From assembly GCA_964446115.1 (NCBI GenBank), contig CAYUNE010000016.1, positions 1-47,465 on the forward strand: DNA of 47,465 bases, written 5' to 3'. This document shows positions 1 to 7,667 of this stretch, in pieces. Position numbers and translations under genes: made by a program. The notes below the pieces were generated by a model. That model had not been told where the DNA came from. It ran no database searches and was given only the letters and a program-made list of their open reading frames with translations. Position 1 is the stretch's first letter, and the number at the start of each line of letters is the position of its first letter. The stretch is from CAYUNE01 sp964446115. Its GTDB lineage: Bacteria; Desulfobacterota; Desulfobulbia; Desulfobulbales; Desulfobulbaceae.

Positions 1-554
1 CTTTTTAGGTCGGTTGACAGACCGGGTTCAAAACGAAAGCTGCCGTCCCGTTCGGCCAGAATGGCATAGACGGCCTCCTGGTTGTCGGAATCACCATAGC
101 GGGCTGCAATCAGCCCGCCATCCCGGAAGGTGATGGTGGCCGGTCCCCCGGGAAGATCAAAGAGCAGTTTCCCGGTTTTCTGATGCATATGAAATACCTG
201 CAGCAACTCCGCTGTCCGCAGTACCCTGAGACGCCCCTCAAAGGCCGGCAGGGCGGCATCGGTCTCCGGGCTGTTTCGGATGATTTCCCGGCTGGTTCCT
301 TCGATCCCGGATCTGAACTTGATCAGACCGGTACAGCCGCCGCAGTTGTAAACCCTCCGCCGGTCCGGCGCTCCCTGCTCGGGTTCGGCGAGAAAACGAA
401 ACAACAAGGCGGTGAGCTCTCGAACCAGGATGAGGCAGGCTGGCTGGTCTCCCGGCAGATTGACCGATTTCTCATCAAGGAAAAATCGATCTTCCCGCTT
501 GTAAAAAGGACAGTTATTGGCATCAATAACCGTGAATGGTGCAGTAAACGCCAT
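1..554 (-). CDS. DUF4388-domain protein, 3' end beyond the left edge
   Basis: I translated this frame directly; it stays open to the left edge, so the C-terminus is missing. The N-terminal part carries the motif CPFYKRED, a helix ending in REL, then a Cys-rich NCGGCTGLIKF segment. From about residue 125 it reads like a DUF4388 (PATAN-like) domain, with GKLLFDLPGG, DGGLIAARYGD and EAVYAILAERDGSF. In other bacteria such domains occur in regulatory proteins together with receiver or other signalling domains, so a signalling role is inferred. The chosen ATG (554) lacks a clear ribosome site. The frame is open a further 40 or so bases to an upstream TGA, so a non-ATG start is possible. The opposite-strand frames here have no recognisable content. 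Confidence 0.7.
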   Translation of the reverse strand, partial: MAFTAPFTVIDANNCPFYKREDRFFLDEKSVNLPGDQPACLILVRELTALLFRFLAEPEQGAPDRRRVYNCGGCTGLIKFRSGIEGTSREIIRNSPETDAALPAFEGRLRVLRTAELLQVFHMHQKTGKLLFDLPGGPATITFRDGGLIAARYGDSDNQEAVYAILAERDGSFRFEPGLSTDLK

Positions 555-1017
555 GAGCAGTGGAAGTGCCGTGTGCCTGTCTATCCCGAAAGTAATCGAT
601 CAAAGTCGCCTCGGCCCTTCCCTCTCCCGTTTGCATCCGGCCGGTCCCATTCCGGCAACAGCCGGAAACCAGGCCGACCGCGCGGATGCGGAACCACGGG
701 CGCCTGTGGTCGATTACGCCTCAATACATCCTATTTTACAGCAGAAAGGTCTAATCTCATAATCCGGTTGTGTATTTTGTTGTTTTTTTGCCCTGGGCTT
801 CGGCATGAAAATTGCTTTTGATCGGTCAAAGCCCATGAATAAGATATGAGCAGAGATTTTTTTATAGTATTATAGTAATAAGGCTATAACCTTTCTTTCC
901 TTTTCACCGTTAGATAATGATCCGCCTTCTGATGATAATTTTCATTGAGCAGCAGGTGCGGAAAACGGACGGAAAGAGCATCTATGGACAGACATATACC
1001 CATGCATTGGTCCGCCT
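555..1017. other. Intergenic region between divergent genes
   Basis: This stretch separates the leftward DUF4388 gene from the rightward E2-like gene and should hold both promoters. I see no convincing gene in it. It contains an AT-rich tract around 860-890 and a separated inverted repeat (TGGGCTT at 794-800, AAGCCCA at 829-835). No promoter pair is good enough to call. Confidence 0.4.
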
Positions 1018-3492
1018 ATGTCATCTGACAACAACCAGCTTTCAACGGATTACGACCAGGTTGTCGCCAGCTTGCGACAGTATGCTTCCGTCAACCTGAT
1101 AAAAACCACCGGTGATCCCCCGGATCATTACGAGATTGAATATGAACTCAAAGGATATGTGACCGGCGCCGACGGCAATGTCACCACGGACACCCTGCAT
1201 CGCGTTCAAATCGATCTCCCCTTTGGCTACCCCCATTTTTCTCCGATCTGTAAACCGCTGTCCCCGATTTTTCATCCCGACTTTGACAGCGATGCCATCA
1301 GGGTCGCCGACTTCTGGAACAAGGAGAAATCCCTGGTCGGCCTCATCATTCATATCGGCCAGATGATCTCCGGGGCGACCTTCTCCACTGTCGATCCCTT
1401 CAATCAGGCCGCCCTGCAGTGGTATGAAAGACATCGTCACGAGCTTCCCCTCGATGACCTCCGGTGCGGCGAGACAGACCCCGATCACGACGGTATCGAT
1501 ACCCTGGACGACGATCTCTTTGCCGCCCTCATGTTGGAAAATGACAGTGAAAATCCCCCAACTCCAGAAGAGGATCCCGGGCCGCAGGATTCCGTTCCCG
1601 AGGCCCTGGAGCAACCGTCCTCCGACATGGCCGGGAGCGATTCAAGCGATCCGGAACAGCTGCTCCGGCAGGCCATGGAACAAAAAAAGATTTACGAGGC
1701 CCGCCGCATTCTTCGCCGCCTGCCGCATGACTATACCCTTCCCGGCCGGCAGGAAATCGCCCAGTCCATTACCGAGGTCATTGACAAGGCGGAACTCTAT
1801 CATACCGAGGCAAAAAAATTCGAGCAGCTTGGCCGCCTGGAGCAGGCCCAAAAGGCCCTGGCCCGGGTGGAGACACTTGTTGCCGATTACCCCGGCCTTG
1901 ATGAAGACCTGCAAAGGGTGGAGAGTTCGCTTCATCTGAGCGATCCCTCCGGCTCCCGGTCACTCTCCGTCCCCACAACCCCGGAAAGATCAACCCCTTC
2001 CTCCCTGCCTCCCGGTATCAAGGGCATCGCCCGCAGCTCCGGGACCGGTGTACCCGCCAAAAGGAAAAAGAAGTCCGGGTCCGGATCCCGGCTGAAACCG
2101 GTGTCGGTAGCACTACTGGTCCTGCTGGCATTGGTTATCGGCGGTAGATATTATCTGGAGTCAACCAATACTCTGCTGCTGGAGCAGACAAAAAACGGGC
2201 TTGCCCAGGCCCGGGGATTGATCGACCGGCAGATGTACCAGGCGGCCAAAGAAAAACTGGATGCTGCAAAAGAGAGCCTTGACAAAATCCGGTTCCACCA
2301 GACTGAAAAGACCTTCCTGCACAACCAGCTGGAAACCATGCTACACTCCCAAGACCTGTCGGAAGGTCTCCAGGGCCGGGTAGCTTTCCAGGGAAGGTAT
2401 GTTCCCATGGATCAGGTCGCCGCCCTCAAGGAGATTGCCCAACGGCTGGAAAATGGATCCCGGCTGGCGTCGGAACATAACTGGAAGCAGGCCGCCGAAG
2501 AGTACAAGGAGGCCCTGCGACTGGCAAAGGACAACAACCTGAGCGATCAGCAGCAGAAAGTGGAGGAGGCCGTTAGCAGACTAAAGCTCAACCAGGCTTT
2601 ACTGGCCGCCCGCACCGCTGAAAAAATGGAAAAATGGCCGGCCGCCGCCAAACACTATCAACGGGCATACCAGCTTGCCGCCGGCCTGCCCGATGACCTG
2701 CATCAGGTGGAGATCGCCGGGCGTCTGGCCGAGGTCAAATTTCATCACCTCTTTGAACAGGGAAAACAGGCATTTGTCGAGTCGGAATGGCAACAGGCCA
2801 TTGATTTCATCCAGCAGGCGCAAAAAATTCTCGAAAACAGCCCGGTGGGCCTGACGGCCCGAAAAAAGGATCTGCTGGCGAAAAACCTCTTTCAGGTCAA
2901 ACTGTACCAGACCAGGGCCAAGGCCATCCAGGCCTACAACGTTGCCGACTGGGACCGGGCCATTCGCCTGTATGACAGGGCCCTTGAAATGATCGCGAAC
3001 AATCCGCCGCTGGTGGATGATACAATCAGAAAAAACAACCGAAATATCAAACGATCAAGATTACTGGCCATCATAGCGCGTGATCGGGAGCTGGCTGTTC
3101 TGGCCGAACGAAAAAATAAACCGCAACAGGCCCTGAACCTCTATCGGGGCCTGGTCGCGGCAATGGATCAGAACACGGATGTGGCGGACCAGGAGGTGGT
3201 GGAAGTCCGCAAGGAGATCGAGAAAAAAATCGACGAGCTTGAAGAAAACCTCTTTCTTGATGAAAAAATCGCCTATCTTCTGGAAAATTATCAACAGCTG
3301 ATCAGGAAACACTACCCCAATGCCCGAGCCAATAAAATGGACAATCCCAAGGCGGAGTTCCTGGGCCGGGAAAACGGCGACCTTCTCTTTGAACTGAGCT
3401 GCCTTGAAAAAAGCCGGAGCAGCAATTTCCTGCTGGTGGTCAACTACCGCTATTCTCCAGATACCGATTCCTGGAGCGTCGACACCAGGTGA
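1018..3492 (+). CDS. Membrane protein with E2 (UBC)-like domain and helical repeats
   Basis: An 824-residue protein. Residues about 10-140 look like the ubiquitin-conjugating (UBC/RWD) fold: LPFGYPHFSP (67-76), then a PIFHPDF segment (83-89) matching the E2 YP...P...HPN signature, a Trp at 100 and DPFNQAA (126-132). The E2 catalytic cysteine is not there: the sequence after HPD is DSDAIRVADFW, and the only nearby Cys (78) lies before HPD. An acidic, low-complexity linker follows (150-215), then helical repeat-like segments (215-305), a basic Ser/Gly stretch, one membrane helix near 362-376, and a long TPR-like helical region to about 740. The C-terminus ends in a small beta-rich segment. With one helix, the UBC-like part should be cytoplasmic and the repeats periplasmic. 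Function is unknown; adaptor or scaffold is a guess. The start has no strong ribosome site. Confidence 0.75.
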   Translation: MSSDNNQLSTDYDQVVASLRQYASVNLIKTTGDPPDHYEIEYELKGYVTGADGNVTTDTLHRVQIDLPFGYPHFSPICKPLSPIFHPDFDSDAIRVADFWNKEKSLVGLIIHIGQMISGATFSTVDPFNQAALQWYERHRHELPLDDLRCGETDPDHDGIDTLDDDLFAALMLENDSENPPTPEEDPGPQDSVPEALEQPSSDMAGSDSSDPEQLLRQAMEQKKIYEARRILRRLPHDYTLPGRQEIAQSITEVIDKAELYHTEAKKFEQLGRLEQAQKALARVETLVADYPGLDEDLQRVESSLHLSDPSGSRSLSVPTTPERSTPSSLPPGIKGIARSSGTGVPAKRKKKSGSGSRLKPVSVALLVLLALVIGGRYYLESTNTLLLEQTKNGLAQARGLIDRQMYQAAKEKLDAAKESLDKIRFHQTEKTFLHNQLETMLHSQDLSEGLQGRVAFQGRYVPMDQVAALKEIAQRLENGSRLASEHNWKQAAEEYKEALRLAKDNNLSDQQQKVEEAVSRLKLNQALLAARTAEKMEKWPAAAKHYQRAYQLAAGLPDDLHQVEIAGRLAEVKFHHLFEQGKQAFVESEWQQAIDFIQQAQKILENSPVGLTARKKDLLAKNLFQVKLYQTRAKAIQAYNVADWDRAIRLYDRALEMIANNPPLVDDTIRKNNRNIKRSRLLAIIARDRELAVLAERKNKPQQALNLYRGLVAAMDQNTDVADQEVVEVRKEIEKKIDELEENLFLDEKIAYLLENYQQLIRKHYPNARANKMDNPKAEFLGRENGDLLFELSCLEKSRSSNFLLVVNYRYSPDTDSWSVDTR

Positions 3493-3497
3493 GAGGT

Positions 3498-3509
3498 GAT
3501 TGATCACAG
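3498..3509. repeat. Palindrome-like site TGATTGATCACA
   Basis: This short site lies just after the stop of the E2-like gene. It shares the string ATTGATCACAGGNNCCGCA with a site at 16628-16646, and partly matches one end of the longer repeat at 23071-23145. All copies are intergenic or close to gene ends. It may be a remnant of the repeat family or a regulator site; the sequence does not decide. Confidence 0.35.
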
Positions 3510-3534
3510 GCACCGCATCTTCACGTAAATCTCT

Positions 3535-3566
3535 CCCGGCCGCATAGTGAAGCTATAGCGGCCGGG
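3535..3566. terminator. GC-rich hairpin between convergent genes
   Basis: CCCGGCCGC plus ATAG (3535-3547) pairs with CTAT and GCGGCCGGG (3553-3566) around a 5-base loop, with one bulged A. It lies between two convergent genes, where a terminator is expected. Neither side has a run of T, so it is not a textbook intrinsic terminator. Confidence 0.45.
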
Positions 3567-3579
3567 AAAAATTCAAGCA

Positions 3580-3656
3580 GATCTGCAGCACCAGTAACCA
3601 ATTACAGTTTGGAAGCAAGATATATCGCGGGGTGACATACCCTGTGATCGGTTGCG
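3580..3656 (+). repeat. Dispersed intergenic repeat, copy A
   Basis: The 63 bases from 3594 to 3656 match the reverse complement of 23071-23133 with 8 mismatches and no gap, by direct alignment. Similarity extends weakly on one side to a GATC at 3580. The element contains two related sub-motifs, GTAACCAATTACA and CTGTGATCGGTTGCG. Here it lies 3' of two convergent genes; in copy B it lies 5' of a gene. Confidence 0.75.
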
Positions 3657-3670
3657 GCAAGAGCCGTCAT

Positions 3671-3922
3671 TCAGTGGTGATGGTGGTGATGCTGGCCGCC
3701 ATGCCCGCTTTTCTCGTGTGGACCGCCCGCGGCACGGAGCGCCTCCCGCAAATAGCCGTCTGCCTTGCTGAGCGCGGCAGCGGCCTTTTGCAGCAGCTCG
3801 GCCACATCCTGCCGGCCGGCAGCCCCAACCTTTGCCGCCCAGTGGTCAAACTCACCCCCATGGCCGCTGTTATGCTCGATCCAATGCGGCAAGACAACAC
3901 GTAATTTATCTAAATCATTCAT
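3671..3922 (-). CDS. Small histidine-tailed protein, likely metal binding
   Basis: An 83-residue protein with a strong ribosome site (AGGAG) seven bases before its ATG. The N-terminus has a VLPHWIEHN segment rich in His and Glu, the middle is a two-helix segment rich in Ala and Leu, and the tail is HEKSGHGGQ followed by six histidines. This layout recalls small His-rich proteins found with nickel or cobalt genes. The next gene upstream on the same strand is a CooT-type nickel protein, so nickel storage or delivery is inferred. The His run is encoded in place by a normal gene with its own ribosome site. It belongs with cooT, kdsD and birA on the same strand, but a 126-base gap may separate transcripts. 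Confidence 0.65.
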   Translation of the reverse strand: MNDLDKLRVVLPHWIEHNSGHGGEFDHWAAKVGAAGRQDVAELLQKAAAALSKADGYLREALRAAGGPHEKSGHGGQHHHHHH

Positions 3923-4048
3923 CTGTTTCTCCTCTTCTCTCCCGTTGTAACCATTTACGGGATTCGCAACCCGTCGCTCTAATATAGCTTTTGGCTGTAG
4001 GCGCTCACGGGCGGGATGGAGTCAGCAAGGATGCGGTTCCCGTGAATG

Positions 4049-4255
4049 CTAACCTTCCATTTGATCCACGGGAGTCAGCACCACGGTGCCTTCCAGGAAG
4101 TCGATATTGGAGAGAGTGACATTCTCCAATGTCAAGGGTTCTTCAAAAAAGGTGCTCAGCCTGACACCCGTATCAGTGATGCTCAGGCCGGTGACATTCT
4201 CCATGACCTTTTCCCTTTCACCTTGCCGTTCGACGACCACGCTGATCTGGCACAT
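4049..4255 (-). CDS. cooT: CooT-family nickel-binding protein
   Basis: A 68-residue protein starting MCQISVVVE, with the conserved Cys at position 2, then VMENVTGLSITDTG and a LENVTLSNIDFLEGTVVL ending. This pattern fits the CooT family, whose characterised member is a small nickel-binding accessory protein linked to maturation of carbon monoxide dehydrogenase; Cys2 is a metal ligand in the family. A good ribosome site (GGAGGAG) precedes the ATG. The gene starts 26 bases after the kdsD stop, so it is probably cotranscribed. No dehydrogenase gene is in the window, so the target enzyme is unknown. The symbol is given by family resemblance. Confidence 0.75.
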   Translation of the reverse strand: MCQISVVVERQGEREKVMENVTGLSITDTGVRLSTFFEEPLTLENVTLSNIDFLEGTVVLTPVDQMEG

Positions 4256-4281
4256 GGGACTCCTCCTCCACAGCGATTGAA

Positions 4282-5250
4282 TTATACGAGAAAACGAAAC
4301 TCTCCCTTGCCGAGCAGGTCATGAAGATGGAGGATTCCAAGAAGTTTTTCCTTGCCATCGGTCACCGGCAAAACGGTTATCTCATGACGCTGCATGATGC
4401 TGAGGGCGTCCGCCGCCAGCAAATCCGACGTAATAGTGACGGGATCCGGGGTCATGACCGAACCGAGATCACCGGTGAACCCGCTGCCGGAGAGGATAAG
4501 ACGACGCAGATCGCCATCGGTGATAATACCCCTCACCCGTTTCCCGTCATCGGTGACGATAACCGCACCGATATTTTTTTTATTCAGCTCATCCATGGCC
4601 GCCTGCAGGGAAGCCTGCTCGCCGACCACCGGCACCTTCTCTCCCGTAAGCATGACCTCGACAACCGCCACCTTGAGACGCTCACCCAGGCTGCCGCCGG
4701 GATGGTTGCGCCGAAAATCCTCAGCCTGGAACTTTTTCCGTTTCAGCAGGACCACTGCCAGGGCATCACCCAGGGCCAAGGTAACCGTTGTGGAGGTGGT
4801 GGGCGCAAGACCCAAGGGGCAGGCCTCCTTCGGTACGCGGATGTTCAGAACCACATCAGCCTGTGCCGCCAGCGATGACTGTTGCGAGCCTGTCATGGCG
4901 ATTATGGTTTTGGTCCGTTTTCTCAGGCTGGTTAAAAGAGTGTTGAGTTCAGTGGTCTCGCCGGAATAGGAGATCGCTAAAATAACATCCGTAGATGCCA
5001 CCATACCGAGATCTCCATGCATTGCCTCCACCGGGTGCAGAAAAAAAGAAGGGGTTCCGGTGGAGTTGAGGGTCGCGGCGATCTTCTGTCCCACAATTCC
5101 GGATTTGCCGATACCGGTAATGACCAGCCGACTGGGACAATCAAGGATATACTGCACCGCCTGTTCGAACTCATGGGCCAACCTGTCCCGAACGGCGAGG
5201 ATTCCCTCGGCCTCTATGGAGAGTACCTCTTTGGCCTGATCTATGAACAT
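4282..5250 (-). CDS. kdsD: Arabinose-5-phosphate isomerase (KpsF/GutQ family)
   Basis: The enzyme converts ribulose 5-phosphate to arabinose 5-phosphate, the first step to Kdo in lipopolysaccharide synthesis. The N-terminal half is a SIS sugar-isomerase domain, with GIGKSGIVGQKIAATLNSTG, HGDLGM and SYSGETTEL. The C-terminal half holds two CBS domains, with VMLTGEKVPVV and VMTPDPVTI. The length of about 322 residues is normal. A GTG six codons upstream (5268) is an alternative start; I prefer the ATG at 5250. It follows birA closely. The next pathway genes, kdsA and kdsC, are at 30-32 kb. Confidence 0.92.
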   Translation of the reverse strand: MFIDQAKEVLSIEAEGILAVRDRLAHEFEQAVQYILDCPSRLVITGIGKSGIVGQKIAATLNSTGTPSFFLHPVEAMHGDLGMVASTDVILAISYSGETTELNTLLTSLRKRTKTIIAMTGSQQSSLAAQADVVLNIRVPKEACPLGLAPTTSTTVTLALGDALAVVLLKRKKFQAEDFRRNHPGGSLGERLKVAVVEVMLTGEKVPVVGEQASLQAAMDELNKKNIGAVIVTDDGKRVRGIITDGDLRRLILSGSGFTGDLGSVMTPDPVTITSDLLAADALSIMQRHEITVLPVTDGKEKLLGILHLHDLLGKGEFRFLV

Positions 5251-5281
5251 AGCACTAATACCTGTCACAGCTGTCGATGTA

Positions 5282-6043
5282 TCAGCCGGAGGATTCTTTG
5301 AAGAGTCCGGGGGTCAGGTCACCGGACAACACATGGTGAATGGTTCCCTGGGCATCACTTACCATATATCGGCCATCATGGGCAAGGCCTATTGCCCGGC
5401 CACTGACAACCTCGCCGGCTGGCGTCATCCAGTCCATGGGTACGCCGACCAGGGCATCATACCGTTGCCAGGCGCAAATGGTTTCGCTGCCGCGCTCCAG
5501 GGTTGATTTCTCAAGACAAAGAAGCACTCCCTGGGCAATGGCCTGCATCAGACTCTCCATGTCCCACCGGCAGCCGCAGGCGGCGGCAAGTGATGTCACC
5601 CGTGCCCGCAGTTCTTCCGGCAGGTCGGTCAAATCGGTGTTGACGTTAAGGCCGATACCCGCCACATAAAAGGAAATCCCCCCGTCGCCACGGCGAAACG
5701 GTGCGGATTCAATGAGAATTCCGCCAAGTTTCCTGCCGTCCAGGAGAATATCATTGGGCCATTTCAACCCAAGAGGCAAAGTGTCGTATCCTGTAACGGC
5801 TTCAATAACGGCAACGCCGACGGCAAGGGGAAGGAAGGGAAAAACAGCGCCCGGACGCCGGGGGCGCAAAATCACTGACATGTAGAGGCCGCCGCGGGGT
5901 GAATACCATTGGCGTGAAAGTCGACCCCGTCCCCCGGTCTGCACCTCGGACACAACAAGCGTGCCGTGGGCGGCCCCGTCGGATCCCAACTCCATGGCAA
6001 TGGAGTTGGTGGATTGAACGGATCGGTATCGCAGAATCTGCAA
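5282..6043 (-). CDS. birA: Biotin--[acetyl-CoA-carboxylase] ligase
   Basis: This enzyme activates biotin with ATP and transfers it to a lysine of the biotin carboxyl carrier protein. Visible motifs are STNSIAMEL, TGGRGRLSRQW (biotin and adenylate binding loop), LGLKWPNDILL, KLGGILIE and a GIGLNVN segment, followed by a small C-terminal domain. There is no N-terminal helix-turn-helix, so it should be the monofunctional type that does not repress biotin genes. The likely start is a TTG at 6043 with no good ribosome site. It lies about 30 bases after the terminator of the dsr operon, so it needs read-through or its own promoter. kdsD follows. Confidence 0.9.
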   Translation of the reverse strand: MQILRYRSVQSTNSIAMELGSDGAAHGTLVVSEVQTGGRGRLSRQWYSPRGGLYMSVILRPRRPGAVFPFLPLAVGVAVIEAVTGYDTLPLGLKWPNDILLDGRKLGGILIESAPFRRGDGGISFYVAGIGLNVNTDLTDLPEELRARVTSLAAACGCRWDMESLMQAIAQGVLLCLEKSTLERGSETICAWQRYDALVGVPMDWMTPAGEVVSGRAIGLAHDGRYMVSDAQGTIHHVLSGDLTPGLFKESSG

Positions 6044-6073
6044 GGGATATGAAACGAAAAAAAACGCCCCAAC

Positions 6074-6104
6074 AAAAAAAGCAGAGGCCTCGGAGGACTC
6101 TGCT
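6074..6104 (-). terminator. Intrinsic terminator of the dsr operon
   Basis: Read leftward, a GCAGAG/CTCTGC stem (6081-6103) with a further CCT/AGG pairing inside is followed at once by seven T (6080-6074). It lies 28 bases beyond the dsrD stop, so it should end the dsrABD transcript. Confidence 0.85.
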
Positions 6105-6131
6105 TCTCAAGAGAATACAGCGGAAAAAGGG

Positions 6132-6377
6132 TTAGTTGATCCCCTCTTCTCCTTCCTCGTCTTTGATGCGGTCCGGGATACCGTACATTGTGGTGGATCC
6201 TGAAGACCAGAAGGCCAGCTTGCCCTCTCTGACCAATTCGTTGGCCACGTTTTTTATTACCCGAGGCTTGGTGTCCGGATCACATTTGTAAAAATCCTTG
6301 ATATACATCTGAGGCTTTTTGGCCTTTTGGGCCTTTTCGATCATTGCAGCTTTCAGTTCATCCTTACTCAGAGCCAT
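6132..6377 (-). CDS. dsrD: Dissimilatory sulfite reductase subunit/activator DsrD
   Basis: An 81-residue protein starting MALSKDELKAAMIEKAQKA, followed by a winged-helix-like core (MYIKDFYKC, PRVIKNVANELVREGKLAFW) and an acidic tail. Length and order match DsrD, which in sulfate reducers is encoded with dsrAB and has been reported to stimulate sulfite reduction by DsrAB. It sits directly after dsrB, separated by a perfect hairpin. The presence of dsrD points to reductive rather than oxidative DsrAB. Confidence 0.95.
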   Translation of the reverse strand: MALSKDELKAAMIEKAQKAKKPQMYIKDFYKCDPDTKPRVIKNVANELVREGKLAFWSSGSTTMYGIPDRIKDEEGEEGIN

Positions 6378-6414
6378 GGTATTCTCCCTATTCTCTGGTT
6401 GATTTTGCCGGATT

Positions 6415-6440
6415 ATCCCGACTCCTTGCGGAGTCGGGAT
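6415..6440 (-). promoter_or_regulatory. Perfect hairpin between dsrB and dsrD
   Basis: ATCCCGACTCC (6415-6425) pairs fully with GGAGTCGGGAT (6430-6440) around a TTGC loop, an 11-bp stem. No T-run follows on either strand, so full termination is unlikely. It may protect the dsrAB message from decay or set the dsrD level. Confidence 0.6.
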
Positions 6441-6461
6441 GAAATAATGATGGCCTATGGG

Positions 6462-7604
6462 TTAACCGGTATATGAGGCAGTGGCACTGGTATATTTGAA
6501 CTGAGTGGTGGTCCGCCAGGTATCGTAAGCCAGCCGATAGTCATCGACACACTTATCGGTAAACGGAATATCGCAGAGTTCAAAGAACTTCTCCCAACCG
6601 ATGCGTTCAGCCCATTCACCAACACGTTCATACTTATTGGCGTTCTTGGCATACACCTCAAGGATGTTTTTCACTGCATCAACAACCTCAGGCCAACGCG
6701 GCGGATTATTGGGCAGGAACGGAATCACCATCTTGGAAAATTTGGGGGCGGACTTGGAGTTGGACACCTTGCCACCCACCAGAATGGCCATACCGTCGCC
6801 TTCGGGATCTGCCAGCGGCATTGCGGGACACATGGTGTAGCAGTTACCACAGAACATACAGCGGTCGTTATTGACCTTGACCGATTTGACATCCTCACCC
6901 TTGGAGTTCTTGGCCTTGGCCGGCTTAACCGCACCAAGCGGACAGGCGGCAACGGCAAGGGGCAGCTCGCAGACACCGGTGATACGATCATGATCGATCA
7001 TCGGCGGCTTACGATGGACACCAAGCAGGGCGATATCGGAGGCGTGAACAGCGCCGCACATGTTGAGACAGCATGCCAGGGCAATGCGCACCTGAGCCGG
7101 CAGCTTCATGGAACCGAAGTACTCAAACAGCTCATCCATGACCGCCTTTACCGGGCCGGAGGCGTCGGTAGCCGGGGTATGGCAGTGCACCCACCCCTGG
7201 GTATGGACAATATTGGTCACACAGGCACCGGTTCCACCGATGGGGAACTTGTTGCCGCGGCTCTTCAGGTCATCGACCAGAGCCTGAACCTTGTCCTTGG
7301 AATCAACCATGAACTCGACATTATTCCGGGTGGTGAAGCGCAGGTATCCATCACAGTGGGCATCGGCAATATCGCAAATTTCACGGATATGCTCAATGGA
7401 CATCAGACGGGCGGTACCGCAGCGAACCGTGTAGCACTCGGCGCCGGTTTCGGAGACATGCACGGTGATACCGGGCTCAAGGATCTCATGGTATAGCCAT
7501 TTCCCCTTGTTCTCTTTGATAACCGGCGGCAGAAAGTCTCCATAGTATGGGGGACCAAGGTCACTGATTCTGCCTTCCATCGGATTGTTCGGATCATAGC
7601 CCAT
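6462..7604 (-). CDS. dsrB: Dissimilatory sulfite reductase beta subunit
   Basis: The beta subunit of the siroheme sulfite reductase that reduces sulfite, with DsrC, in the cytoplasm. At 380 residues it has the expected size. Visible features are LMSIEHIREICDIADAH, the sulfite reductase repeat with GGTGACVTNIVHTQGW, the Cys-rich ALACCLNMCGAVHASD motif for the siroheme-coupled [4Fe-4S] cluster, and a ferredoxin insert with CMFCGNCYTMCPAMPLADPEG. A strong ribosome site (AAGGAGG) precedes the ATG. It lies 63 bases after dsrA in the same operon. Confidence 0.97.
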   Translation of the reverse strand: MGYDPNNPMEGRISDLGPPYYGDFLPPVIKENKGKWLYHEILEPGITVHVSETGAECYTVRCGTARLMSIEHIREICDIADAHCDGYLRFTTRNNVEFMVDSKDKVQALVDDLKSRGNKFPIGGTGACVTNIVHTQGWVHCHTPATDASGPVKAVMDELFEYFGSMKLPAQVRIALACCLNMCGAVHASDIALLGVHRKPPMIDHDRITGVCELPLAVAACPLGAVKPAKAKNSKGEDVKSVKVNNDRCMFCGNCYTMCPAMPLADPEGDGMAILVGGKVSNSKSAPKFSKMVIPFLPNNPPRWPEVVDAVKNILEVYAKNANKYERVGEWAERIGWEKFFELCDIPFTDKCVDDYRLAYDTWRTTTQFKYTSATASYTG

Positions 7605-7667
7605 AATTGAACCTCCTTATATAAATAGTAAGCTGTAACGTAATGAAAAAACTTTCAAACAACGTGA

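Noticed and set aside
183..821. Rightward 212-residue frame at the left edge
   Set aside because: It lies opposite the DUF4388 gene, whose translation has clear domain motifs; the rightward product has none.
3671..3700. Six-histidine tail as a vector-derived tag
   Set aside because: The tail continues from a His-rich native sequence with its own ribosome site and genomic neighbours, so a natural metal-binding tail is more likely.
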